In this document: positions 56,298 through 64,000 of the stretch, piece after piece
How positions within the stretch are numbered: position 1 is the first letter of the stretch
Layout: every line of letters starts with the position of its first letter
Assembly (NCBI RefSeq): GCF_000222705.1
Contig: NZ_AFUB01000042.1
Location: forward strand, 58,706-122,705
Length of the DNA: 64,000 nt
Reading direction: 5' to 3'
Origin: Streptococcus mitis bv. 2 str. SK95
GTDB lineage: Bacteria > Bacillota > Bacilli > Lactobacillales > Streptococcaceae
Program-made: the position numbers and the translations under genes
Notes under the pieces: model-generated
What the model saw: the letters and a program-made list of their open reading frames with translations, nothing else
Databases searched by the model: none
What the model was told of the DNA's origin: nothing

Positions 56298-57653
56298 ATG
56301 TATCCAACCCATCAATTTAAAGATAAGTTTGTCTTATTTCTTAAGATATTTTTCCCTATCCTGATTTATCAGTTTGCCAATTATTCTGCCTCTTTTGTCG
56401 ATACAACCATGACGGGGCAGTACAATACCATGGACTTGGCTGGTGTTTCAACTGCAACGAGTCTCTGGAATCCTTTCTTTACCTTTTTAACAGGGATTGT
56501 TTCGGCCATGGTGCCCATCATCGGCCATCATCTAGGACGAGGCAAAAAGGAAGAAGTAGCATCTGACTTTTACCAATTCATCTACCTAGCTTTCGGACTG
56601 TCTTTGGTCTTGCTTGGAATGGTAGTATTCTTAGCACCCCCAGTCTTAAACCATATCGGGCTAGAATCCCAAGTTGCAGCTGTTTCGGTTTCTTATCTTT
56701 GGTACTTGTCTATCGGAATTATTCCCTTGTTGCTTTTCAGTGTTATCCGATCGCTACTTGATTCACTCGGTCTGACCAAGCTATCTATGTACCTCATGCT
56801 CTTGTTGCTACCTTTAAATTGTGGATTTAACTATTTATTGATCTACGGTGCCTTTGGGTTTCCAGAGTTAGGTGGAGCAGGAGCAGGCTTAGGAACTTCC
56901 CTAGCTTACTGGTGCCTCCTTGGAATCTCTGTCATCATCCTTTTAAAGCAAGAAAAGTTAAAAGAGTTTCATTTGGAAAAACCGCTTCCGCTTGACCTAG
57001 TAAAGATCAAAGAAGGGATTCGCTTGGGATTACCAATCGGTGGAACTGTTTTTGCTGAGGTTATTATTTTTTCAGTCGTTGGTTTGATTATGGCAAAGTT
57101 TTCGTCTATGATTATTGCCAGCCACCAGTCAGCCATGAACTTCTCAACTCTCATGTATGCCTTTCCAGTGAGCATTTCTTCTGCCATGGCCATAGTTGTC
57201 TCTTATGAGGTTGGGGCTAAGCGTTTTGATGATGCCAAGACCTATATCAAAATTGGTCGTTGGATAGCGTTGATATTTGCAGGTTTTACCTTAAGCTTCC
57301 TCTATATCTTGAGAGATGTCGTAGCCAGTTTATATGGAAATAATCCTGACTTCATCGAACTAACATCTACCTTCCTAACTTATAGTCTTTTTTTCCAGTT
57401 AGCTGACACCGTTGCAGCTCCTTTACAAGGAATACTGAGAGGCTATAAGGATACGGTTGTTCCCTTTTATCTAGGAGTAATTGCTTACTGGGCTGTTTCC
57501 ATTCCATTAGGCTTATTCCTAGATCAAGTAACAACTTTGGGAGCCTATTCTTACTGGATTGGTCTAATAGCGAGTTTGGTCGTTAGTGCTATCCTCTATC
57601 AAGGGCGCTTGCAAACGATTATGAAAAGATTTGAAGTTTCCAATGTCAAATAA
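56298..57653 (+). CDS. MATE family efflux transporter (DinF-like)
   Basis: 451 residues with about 12 hydrophobic helices and the internal two-fold layout of MATE proteins. Features: FPILIYQFANYSASFVDTTM in helix 1, FFTFLTGIVSAMVPIIGHHLG in helix 2, and LGLPIGGTVFAEVIIFSVVG opening the second half. Probably exports cationic drugs or toxic compounds by Na+ or H+ antiport; substrate unknown. 41 bp after pyrC, so possibly co-transcribed. Confidence 0.88.
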   Translation: MYPTHQFKDKFVLFLKIFFPILIYQFANYSASFVDTTMTGQYNTMDLAGVSTATSLWNPFFTFLTGIVSAMVPIIGHHLGRGKKEEVASDFYQFIYLAFGLSLVLLGMVVFLAPPVLNHIGLESQVAAVSVSYLWYLSIGIIPLLLFSVIRSLLDSLGLTKLSMYLMLLLLPLNCGFNYLLIYGAFGFPELGGAGAGLGTSLAYWCLLGISVIILLKQEKLKEFHLEKPLPLDLVKIKEGIRLGLPIGGTVFAEVIIFSVVGLIMAKFSSMIIASHQSAMNFSTLMYAFPVSISSAMAIVVSYEVGAKRFDDAKTYIKIGRWIALIFAGFTLSFLYILRDVVASLYGNNPDFIELTSTFLTYSLFFQLADTVAAPLQGILRGYKDTVVPFYLGVIAYWAVSIPLGLFLDQVTTLGAYSYWIGLIASLVVSAILYQGRLQTIMKRFEVSNVK

Positions 57654-57681
57654 ACTTTGTGAAAAAATGTTTTAATTTATA

Positions 57682-57711
57682 GAAAATCCCGATAAACTGG
57701 GGTTTTCTTTT
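57682..57711 (+). terminator. Terminator after the MATE gene
   Basis: GAAAATCCC (57682-57690), 8-nt loop, GGGGTTTTC (57699-57707), then TTTTT. Confidence 0.85.
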
Positions 57712-57742
57712 TGTATTTTGTGAAAGAATCTAAGCATATATT

Positions 57743-57771
57743 TTGACAGTGCTTTCATAATGCGATAGAAT
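57743..57771 (+). promoter_or_regulatory. PDH operon promoter overlapped by a cre-like site
   Basis: TTGACA (57743-57748), 17-bp spacer, TAGAAT (57766-57771). The complement of 57744-57757 reads TGAAAGCACTGTCA, one mismatch from the CcpA consensus, covering the -35. Confidence 0.6.
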
Positions 57772-57807
57772 GAGGATATAAAACTTTAAACCTAGAAAGG
57801 CGAGATT

Positions 57808-58776
57808 ATGTCAACTTTAGATAGAAATCTCTTGCTAGAGATGTTCCGTAAGATGGAAGAAATCCGTCGAATGGACTTAAAAATTGCACAATTAGTAAAA
57901 AAAGGGAAAGTTCCTGGTATGACTCACTTTTCTGTTGGAGAGGAAGCCGCTAACGTCGGAGCTATGCTGGCTCTCAATCCAGATGATCTGATTACCTCAA
58001 ACCACCGTGGTCATGGGCAAGCTATCGCCAAAGGAATTGACCTCAACGGAATGATGGCTGAAATCCTTGGTAAATACACTGGAACCTGTAAAGGAAAAGG
58101 TGGTTCTATGCATATTGCCGACCTTGATGCGGGTAACCTTGGTGCCAATGGTATCGTAGGTGGTGGTATGGGAATCGCTGTTGGTGCAGCCCTCAGTCAG
58201 CAAATGAAAAAGACAGGCAAGATTGTTGTCTGCTTCTTTGGTGACGGTGCTACCAACGAAGGTGTTTTCCACGAAGCTGTTAACATGGCTTCCATCTGGA
58301 ACCTTCCAGTCATTTTCTACTGCATTAACAACGGTTATGGGATCTCTGCGGATATCAAGAAAATGACCAATGTAGAGCATATTCATCAACGTAGCGATGC
58401 TTATGGAATTCCTGGAATGTTTATTGAAGACGGAAACAATGTCATTGATGTTTATGAAGGATTTAAGAAAGCTGTAGACCATGTTCGTGGTGGCAATGGC
58501 CCAGTCTTGATTGAAAGTGTAACCTATCGTTGGCTTGGTCACTCATCATCTGACCCTGGTAAATATCGTACCCGTGAAGAAGTGGAATTGTGGAAACAAA
58601 AAGACCCAATCGAAAATCTTCGCAAATACCTCATTGAAAACAATATTGCAAGTGCAGAAGAATTGGAAGAAATTCAAGCACAAGTCAAGGAAGCAGTAGA
58701 AGCCTCTGTTAAATTTGCAGAAGAAAGCCCATTCCCACCGCTAGAATCGGCCTTTGAAGATATTTACGCAGACTAA
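57808..58776 (+). CDS. pdhA: Pyruvate/acetoin dehydrogenase E1 alpha subunit (TPP-dependent)
   Basis: 322 residues. The ThDP motif starts at FFGDGATNEGVFHEAVNMAS and ends CINNGYGIS; the phosphorylation-loop region RWLGHSSSDPGKYRT is conserved. With PdhB it decarboxylates pyruvate (or acetoin) and transfers the two-carbon unit to lipoamide. First gene of E1a-E1b-E2-E3, preceded by a strong promoter with a cre-like overlap. Sequence cannot separate pyruvate from acetoin use; the lack of other acetoin genes and the nearby pta favour pyruvate. Confidence 0.92.
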   Translation: MSTLDRNLLLEMFRKMEEIRRMDLKIAQLVKKGKVPGMTHFSVGEEAANVGAMLALNPDDLITSNHRGHGQAIAKGIDLNGMMAEILGKYTGTCKGKGGSMHIADLDAGNLGANGIVGGGMGIAVGAALSQQMKKTGKIVVCFFGDGATNEGVFHEAVNMASIWNLPVIFYCINNGYGISADIKKMTNVEHIHQRSDAYGIPGMFIEDGNNVIDVYEGFKKAVDHVRGGNGPVLIESVTYRWLGHSSSDPGKYRTREEVELWKQKDPIENLRKYLIENNIASAEELEEIQAQVKEAVEASVKFAEESPFPPLESAFEDIYAD

Positions 58777-58791
58777 GGAGAAAGAGATAAA

Positions 58792-59784
58792 ATGGAAACA
58801 AAAACAATGTCGTTCCGTGACACCATTATCCTTGCTATGTCTGAGGAAATGCGTCGCGATGAAAATGTATTCTTGATGGGAGAAGACGTCGGTGTCTTCG
58901 GAGGAGACTTCGGAACTTCTGTCGGAATGCTCGAAGAATTTGGTCCAGAACGTGTTCGAGACTGTCCGATTTCTGAAGCTGCCATCTCGGGAGCAGCAGC
59001 AGGAGCAGCCATGACAGGACTTCGTCCAATTGTTGATATGACCTTCATGGATTTCTCGGTTATTGCCATGGACAATATCGTCAACCAAGCTGCTAAAACA
59101 CGTTATATGTTTGGTGGTAAAGGTCAGGTTCCAATGACAGTTCGATGCGCAGCTGGTAACGGTGTCGGTTCTGCAGCTCAGCACTCTCAGTCTCTAGAGT
59201 CTTGGTTCACACACATCCCTGGTCTTAAGGTTGTAGCTCCAGGTACACCTGCTGACATGAAAGGGCTTCTCAAGTCTTCTATCCGTGATAACAACCCTGT
59301 TATCATTCTTGAATACAAGTCAGAATTTAACCAAAAAGGGGAAGTGCCGGTTGATCCAGACTACACAATCCCACTTGGGGTTGGTGAAATCAAACGTGAA
59401 GGAACGGATGTAACAGTCGTTACTTATGGAAAAATGCTTCGCCGCGTGATTCAAGCTGCTGAAGAATTAGCTGAAGAAGGAATTTCAGTTGAAATTGTGG
59501 ACCCTCGTACCCTTGTTCCTCTTGATAAGGATATCATCATTAACTCAGTTAAGAAGACTGGTAAGGTGGTGCTTGTCAACGATGCTCACAAAACAAGTGG
59601 CTATATCGGAGAGATTTCAGCTATTATTTCAGAATCAGAAGCATTTGATTATCTAGACGCACCAATCCGTCGCTGCGCTGGTGAAGATGTGCCAATGCCT
59701 TACGCGCAAAACCTAGAGAATGCAATGATTCCAACAGTTGAAAGCATCAAAGATGCCATCCGTAAGACATATAACAAAGAATAA
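58792..59784 (+). CDS. pdhB: Pyruvate/acetoin dehydrogenase E1 beta subunit
   Basis: 330 residues. Typical start SFRDTIILAMSEEMRRDENV and MGEDVGVFGGDFGTSVGM; AAISGAAAGAAMTGLRPIVD and VEIVDPRTLVPLDKD are also conserved. Forms the E1 heterotetramer with PdhA, contributing the catalytic glutamate of the TPP site. 15 bp after pdhA. Separated from E2 by 217 bp that contain structured repeat copy B. Confidence 0.93.
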   Translation: METKTMSFRDTIILAMSEEMRRDENVFLMGEDVGVFGGDFGTSVGMLEEFGPERVRDCPISEAAISGAAAGAAMTGLRPIVDMTFMDFSVIAMDNIVNQAAKTRYMFGGKGQVPMTVRCAAGNGVGSAAQHSQSLESWFTHIPGLKVVAPGTPADMKGLLKSSIRDNNPVIILEYKSEFNQKGEVPVDPDYTIPLGVGEIKREGTDVTVVTYGKMLRRVIQAAEELAEEGISVEIVDPRTLVPLDKDIIINSVKKTGKVVLVNDAHKTSGYIGEISAIISESEAFDYLDAPIRRCAGEDVPMPYAQNLENAMIPTVESIKDAIRKTYNKE

Positions 59785-59878
59785 TACATAATATAAATTA
59801 TGTAAACAAAATAAAAAAGACGAGAAACTTTGTATCTTTTAGGTGCAGAACTCTTTTCGTTCTTAATATCTTAGATTA

Positions 59879-59980
59879 GAGCACGGGCTAAAAGCTCGGA
59901 AAAAAGATAAATCTCCTTGGCTTCATCGAAGCCAGCATCGATTTCCTATTTTTCGGTCGCTTTTAAACGCCCTTTGTATC
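59879..59980 (+). repeat. Structured ~103-bp repeat, copy B, inside the PDH operon
   Basis: Outer arms GGGCTAAAAGC (59885-59895) and GCTTTTAAACGCCC (59959-59972), inner arms around GGAAAAAAGATAAATC and GATTTCCTATTTTTC, central hairpin GGCTTCATCGAAGCC, ending CTTTGTATC. Nearly the same length and layout as copy A (48101-48203). Confidence 0.75.
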
Positions 59981-60001
59981 ATAAATAGAATTGGAGAGGT
60001 C

Positions 60002-61045
60002 ATGGCTGATGACAAGCTAAGAGCGACTCCTGCGGCTAGAAAGTTAGCGAATGATCTAGGGATCAACCTCTACGACGTTTCTGGCTCAGGTGCAAACGGT
60101 CGTGTCCACAAAGAAGACGTGGAAACTTATAAAGACACAAACGTGGTTCGCATTTCGCCACTTGCAAAACGAATTGCCCTCGAACATAACATTGCTTGGC
60201 AGGAAATCCAAGGAACGGGTCACCGTGGTAAGATCATGAAGAAGGACGTTTTGGCCTTGCTTCCGGAAAATATCGAAAACGATACTATCAAGTCTCCTGC
60301 TCAAATCAAAAAAGTGGAAGAAGTTCCAAACAATATCACTCCTTATGGTGAGATTGAGCGTATTCCAATGACACCAATGCGTAAGGTTATAGCTCAACGT
60401 ATGGTTGAATCCTACCTAACTGCGCCAACCTTCACACTCAACTACGATGTCGATATGTCAGAAATGTTGGCCCTTCGTAAGAAGGTTCTTGATCCAATTA
60501 TGGAAGCAACTGGTAAGAAAATCACGGTTACAGACCTTCTTTCACTCGCTGTTGTGAAGACACTGATGAAACACCCTTATATCAATGCTTCATTGACTGA
60601 AGATGGCAAGACTATTATCACTCACAACTATGTCAACCTTGCAATGGCAGTTGGTATGGATAATGGTCTAATGACACCAGTTGTTTACAATGCTGAGAAG
60701 CTGAGCTTGTCAGAGTTGGTTGTTGCCTTCAAAGATGTCATTGGCCGTACATTGGATGGTAAATTGGCTCCAAGTGAACTGCAAAATTCAACATTCACAA
60801 TCAGTAACTTGGGAATGTTTGGTGTTCAGTCCTTCGGTCCAATCATCAACCAACCAAACTCAGCTATTCTAGGTGTAAGTTCGACAATTGAGAAACCAGT
60901 TGTTGTCAATGGTGAGATTGTTATTCGTCCTATCATGAGCCTAGGATTAACCATTGACCACCGTGTTGTAGATGGTATGGCTGGTGCTAAGTTTATGAAA
61001 GACTTGAAAGCCTTAATTGAGAATCCAATCTCAATGTTGGTTTAA
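60002..61045 (+). CDS. pdhC: Dihydrolipoamide acetyltransferase E2 lacking a lipoyl domain
   Basis: 347 residues. Two tandem peripheral-subunit-binding domains, RATPAARKLANDLGINLYDV (residues about 6-44) and RISPLAKRIALEHNIAWQEI (about 50-90), precede the acyltransferase core (about 118-347) with the catalytic HRVVDG motif in LTIDHRVVDGMAG. The usual N-terminal lipoyl domain is absent; GGAGAGG just before ATG 60002 shows that this is the real start. The lipoyl domain is instead on E3. The same layout is known from pneumococcus. Confidence 0.94.
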   Translation: MADDKLRATPAARKLANDLGINLYDVSGSGANGRVHKEDVETYKDTNVVRISPLAKRIALEHNIAWQEIQGTGHRGKIMKKDVLALLPENIENDTIKSPAQIKKVEEVPNNITPYGEIERIPMTPMRKVIAQRMVESYLTAPTFTLNYDVDMSEMLALRKKVLDPIMEATGKKITVTDLLSLAVVKTLMKHPYINASLTEDGKTIITHNYVNLAMAVGMDNGLMTPVVYNAEKLSLSELVVAFKDVIGRTLDGKLAPSELQNSTFTISNLGMFGVQSFGPIINQPNSAILGVSSTIEKPVVVNGEIVIRPIMSLGLTIDHRVVDGMAGAKFMKDLKALIENPISMLV

Positions 61046-61089
61046 GTTAGCTATTGTTATTTTAGAGTTTTAGATAAAGGAAGTAAGAC

Positions 61090-62796
61090 ATGGCCTTAGA
61101 AGTAATTATGCCAAAAGCCGGCGTAGATATGACAGAAGGACAAATCGTCCAATGGAATAAAAAAGTCGGTGAATTTGTAAAAGAAGGAGAAATCCTTTTG
61201 GAAATCATGACTGACAAAGTCAGCATGGAATTGGAAGCCGAAGAAGATGGATACTTGATTGCCATCCTCAAAGGAGATGGTGAAACTGTCCCTGTAACGG
61301 AAGTTATCGGTTACCTTGGTGAAGAAGGGGAAAATATCCCAACAGCTGGAGCTGCTGCGCCAGAATCAAAACCTGTACCTGCAGCTAGTGCTTCAAACGA
61401 CGATGGTAAGAGCGATGATGCCTTTGATATCGTTGTGATTGGTGGTGGTCCTGCTGGATATGTGGCAGCCATTAAAGCAGCCCAACTCGGTGGTAAGGTT
61501 GCCCTTGTTGAGAAATCTGAACTTGGTGGAACGTGCTTGAACCGTGGCTGTATCCCAACCAAGACCTACCTTCACAACGCTGAAATCATCGAAAACATCG
61601 GTCATGCAGCAAACCGTGGTATCGTCATCGAAAATCCAAACTTCACTGTTGATATGGACAAACTTTTAGAAACTAAATCTAAAGTTGTCAATACCTTGGT
61701 AGGTGGTGTTGCGGGTCTTCTTCGTAGTTACGGAGTTACTGTTCATAAGGGTGTTGGTACCATTACTAAAGATAAGAATGTCTTGGTTAATGGTTCAGAG
61801 TTGCTTGAAACTAAGAAAATTATCCTTGCTGGTGGTTCAAAAGTCAGCAAGATCAACGTTCCTGGTATGGAATCTTCACTTGTGATGACAAGCGACGACA
61901 TTCTTGAAATGAACGAAGTTCCAGAAAGCCTTGTTATCATCGGTGGTGGAGTTGTCGGTATCGAACTCGGTCAAGCCTTCATGACATTTGGTTCAAAAGT
62001 GACTGTTATCGAAATGATGGACCGTATCGTGCCAGCTATGGATGCGGAAGTTTCTAAGAACCTTCGCTTGATTTTGGAACGCAAAGGCATGACTATCTTG
62101 ACAGGTACAAAATTGCAAGAAATCATCGAGGAAAATGGTCAACTTCGTATCAAGGTTGAAGGAAAAGACGATATCATTGCAAATAAAGCTCTTCTTTCAA
62201 TCGGTCGTGTGCCAGACCTTGAAGGAATTGGCGATGTTGAGTTTGAATTGGATCGTGGTCGCATCAAGGTCAATGAATACATGGAAACTTCTGTTCCAGG
62301 CATTTACGCACCAGGTGACATCAACGGTACTAAAATGTTGGCGCACGCAGCCTTCCGCATGGGTGAAGTTGCCGCTGAAAATGCCCTTAAAGGAAATCAT
62401 GCTGTTGCCAAATTGAACTTGACTCCTGCAGCTATCTACACTCTTCCTGAAGTAGCAGCAGTAGGTCTAACTGAAGAACAAGCTCGTGAGAAATACGATG
62501 TGGCCATCGGTAAATTCAACTTTGCAGCCAACGGTCGTGCAATCGCTTCTGATGCTGCTCAAGGTTTCGTAAAAGTCATCGCTGATAAGAAATACGGAGA
62601 AATCCTTGGTGTTCACATCATCGGTCCTGCAGCCGCAGAATTGATCAACGAAGCGTCAAGTATTATTGAAATGGAAATCACTGTTGAAGAAATGCTGAAG
62701 ACCATCCACGGACACCCAACCTACTCTGAAGTAATGTACGAAGCATTTGCGGATGTTTTAGGAATGGCCATCCATTCACCTAAGAAAAATAAATAA
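61090..62796 (+). CDS. pdhD: Dihydrolipoamide dehydrogenase E3 with N-terminal lipoyl domain
   Basis: 568 residues, about 100 longer than a plain E3. Residues 1-80 form a lipoyl domain with Lys43 in EIMTDKVSMELEAEEDGY. A flexible Ala/Pro linker (AGAAAPESKPVPAASAS) follows, then the flavoprotein with FAD motif VVIGGGPAGYVAAI, redox disulfide GGTCLNRGCIPTKTY, NAD motif IIGGGVVGIELG and the C-terminal His-Glu region HGHPTYSEVMYEAF. Supplies the swinging arm that E2 lacks. 44 bp after E2. Confidence 0.95.
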   Translation: MALEVIMPKAGVDMTEGQIVQWNKKVGEFVKEGEILLEIMTDKVSMELEAEEDGYLIAILKGDGETVPVTEVIGYLGEEGENIPTAGAAAPESKPVPAASASNDDGKSDDAFDIVVIGGGPAGYVAAIKAAQLGGKVALVEKSELGGTCLNRGCIPTKTYLHNAEIIENIGHAANRGIVIENPNFTVDMDKLLETKSKVVNTLVGGVAGLLRSYGVTVHKGVGTITKDKNVLVNGSELLETKKIILAGGSKVSKINVPGMESSLVMTSDDILEMNEVPESLVIIGGGVVGIELGQAFMTFGSKVTVIEMMDRIVPAMDAEVSKNLRLILERKGMTILTGTKLQEIIEENGQLRIKVEGKDDIIANKALLSIGRVPDLEGIGDVEFELDRGRIKVNEYMETSVPGIYAPGDINGTKMLAHAAFRMGEVAAENALKGNHAVAKLNLTPAAIYTLPEVAAVGLTEEQAREKYDVAIGKFNFAANGRAIASDAAQGFVKVIADKKYGEILGVHIIGPAAAELINEASSIIEMEITVEEMLKTIHGHPTYSEVMYEAFADVLGMAIHSPKKNK

Positions 62797-62862
62797 GATT
62801 TTCAACTAAATTTTCTTAAAGTAGTACGGACGGAAGCGACCTCTATTAGAGTTCCATGTCTA

Positions 62863-62890
62863 AAAATTGAGCCTCTTGTCTCAATTTTTT
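62863..62890 (+). terminator. Terminator after the PDH operon, first of two
   Basis: AAAATTGAG (62863-62871), 8-nt loop, CTCAATTTT (62880-62888), T-run. Confidence 0.85.
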
Positions 62891-62894
62891 CCGA

Positions 62895-62927
62895 GAAATG
62901 TAACGATAACACGTTACATTTCTTTTT
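62895..62927 (+). terminator. Terminator after the PDH operon, second of two
   Basis: GAAATGTAACG (62895-62905), 6-nt loop, CGTTACATTTC (62912-62922), TTTTT; a perfect 11-bp stem starting 4 bp after the first terminator. Confidence 0.85.
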
Positions 62928-62987
62928 ACCACTTTAGAAAATTGGTTGCTATGAACAGAATTTAAAAACTAAATTTTTGGAAATACT

Positions 62988-63977
62988 ATGAAATACATTA
63001 TCAATCATTCAAACGACACTGCTTTTAATATCGCCTTGGAAGAATATGCCTTTAAACACCTACTTGATGAGGAACAAATCTTCCTACTTTGGATCAATAA
63101 ACCATCTATTATTGTTGGTCGTCACCAGAATACCATCGAAGAAATCAACCGTGATTATGTTCGCGAAAATGGTATTGAGGTAGTCCGCCGTATCAGTGGT
63201 GGTGGAGCTGTTTACCATGATCTAAACAACCTCAACTACACCATCATTTCAAAAGAAGATGAAAACAAGGCCTTTGACTTCAAGAGCTTCTCAACTCCAG
63301 TTATCAATACCTTGGCTCAACTCGGTGTTAAAGCTGAGTTCACAGGCCGTAATGACCTTGAGATTGATGGAAAAAAATTCTGTGGCAATGCCCAAGCCTA
63401 TATCAATGGGCGTATCATGCACCACGGTTGCTTGCTCTTTGACGTTGATTTGTCAGTCCTTGCTAACGCCCTCAAGGTTTCAAAAGATAAATTTGAATCA
63501 AAAGGTGTGAAATCTGTCCGTGCTCGTGTAACCAATATTGTTAATGAATTGCCAGAAAAAATCACAGTTGAAGAATTCCGTGATTTACTACTAGAATACA
63601 TGAAAAAAGAGTATCCAGAAATGACAGAATACGTTTTTTCTGAGGAAGAATTGGCTGAAATCAATCGCATCAAGGATACAAAGTTTGGTACTTGGGACTG
63701 GAACTACGGTAAATCACCTGAATTTAACGTCCGTCGTGGAACAAAATTCACTAGTGGTAAGGTTGAAGTTTTTGCCAACGTCATTGAATCAAAAATCCAA
63801 GATATCAAGATCTATGGTGACTTCTTTGGTATCGAAGACGTTGCAGCTGTAGAAGATGTCCTTCGTGGAGTAAAATACGAACGCGAAGATGTCCTTAAAG
63901 CTCTAGAAACTATTGACATCACACGCTACTTTGCTGGCATTAGCCGTGAAGAAATCGCTGAAGCAGTAGTAGGATAA
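62988..63977 (+). CDS. lplA: Lipoate--protein ligase
   Basis: 329 residues. Catalytic-site motif RRISGGGAVYHDLNN, the GNAQAYINGRIMHHGCLLFD segment and a C-terminal accessory domain (about 245-329) identify an LplA-type enzyme that activates free lipoate and attaches it to lipoyl lysines. The obvious local target is Lys43 of the E3 lipoyl domain. Separated from pdhD by two terminators, so it should have its own promoter; no strong one is visible and no clear Shine-Dalgarno precedes the ATG apart from TTGGAAA. Confidence 0.94.
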   Translation: MKYIINHSNDTAFNIALEEYAFKHLLDEEQIFLLWINKPSIIVGRHQNTIEEINRDYVRENGIEVVRRISGGGAVYHDLNNLNYTIISKEDENKAFDFKSFSTPVINTLAQLGVKAEFTGRNDLEIDGKKFCGNAQAYINGRIMHHGCLLFDVDLSVLANALKVSKDKFESKGVKSVRARVTNIVNELPEKITVEEFRDLLLEYMKKEYPEMTEYVFSEEELAEINRIKDTKFGTWDWNYGKSPEFNVRRGTKFTSGKVEVFANVIESKIQDIKIYGDFFGIEDVAAVEDVLRGVKYEREDVLKALETIDITRYFAGISREEIAEAVVG

Positions 63978-64000
63978 TAAAAGAATCCATTTAAGATGGA

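Overview
The window looks like chromosomal DNA of a low-GC Firmicute of the genus Streptococcus, most likely a mitis-group (oral commensal) species. The reasons are a VicRKX operon with a single-pass VicK, GapN, a GlgC/GlgD pair, DUF1831 beside a cysteine desulfurase, a MutY without cysteine ligands, a pyruvate dehydrogenase whose lipoyl domain sits on E3, a FYDKERKVY motif in enolase, and many extended -10 promoters (TGnTATAAT). Protein sequences closely resemble pneumococcal ones from memory, but the gene order looks rearranged relative to pneumococcus, so I do not name a species.

Layout. 1-1.4 kb: the 3' part of a nonsense-interrupted gene and a small membrane protein. 1.4-5.0 kb: a NUDIX enzyme, then leftward cofactor genes (niaR-niaX for niacin; coaB-coaC-panT for pantothenate/CoA). 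5.1-7.8 kb: an AT-rich two-gene operon of unknown function with its own near-consensus promoter. It encodes a coiled-coil/glycine-rich putative membrane-active protein and a protein with a restriction-endonuclease-like E...D...QxK pattern followed by glycine-rich hydrophobic helices. This is the best candidate for an undescribed defence or toxin system. 7.9-12.8 kb: fhs, pcrA, radC. 12.8-17.6 kb: leftward amidotransferase, rex, two small conserved genes, a cysteine desulfurase, a divergent prs paralogue and a CYTH protein. 17.7-22.4 kb: relQ-nadK-RluA-family-pta and mutY. 22.4-25.3 kb: vicRKX. 25.3-27.5 kb: a thioredoxin-like gene and pgm, leftward. 27.6-33.7 kb: ABC-F ATPase, Rgg regulator, MFS exporter, ligA. 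33.9-43.7 kb: pulA, gapN and glgBCDA for glycogen and carbon flow. 43.7-47.4 kb: serB-like, glycerate kinase, DUF1694, eno. 47.5-53.0 kb: an accessory-like stretch of small regulators and unknown proteins, including a frameshifted membrane gene and an AT-rich orphan. 53.0-57.7 kb: DUF4336, ung, mutX, pyrC, MATE exporter. 57.7-64 kb: pyruvate/acetoin dehydrogenase E1a-E1b-E2-E3 and lplA.

How the genes fit together. Much of the window concerns NAD(P)/CoA supply and redox-linked carbon metabolism: NiaX/NiaR, NadK, PanT/CoaBC, Rex with likely operators, GapN (NADPH), Pta, PDH and its lipoate ligase. Glycogen synthesis (Pgm, GlgCDAB) and debranching (PulA) carry candidate catabolite-repression sites. 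A second theme is DNA upkeep: PcrA, RadC, LigA, MutY, Ung, MutX and another NUDIX enzyme. Four genes (coaB, mutY, the ABC-F gene and ligA) show a -10 box ending exactly 6 nt before ATG, which predicts leaderless mRNAs. A structured repeat of about 103 bp occurs twice, with a compensatory change in its stem. No tRNA, rRNA, CRISPR array, insertion sequence or prophage was seen, and no gene-free stretch exceeds 300 bases.
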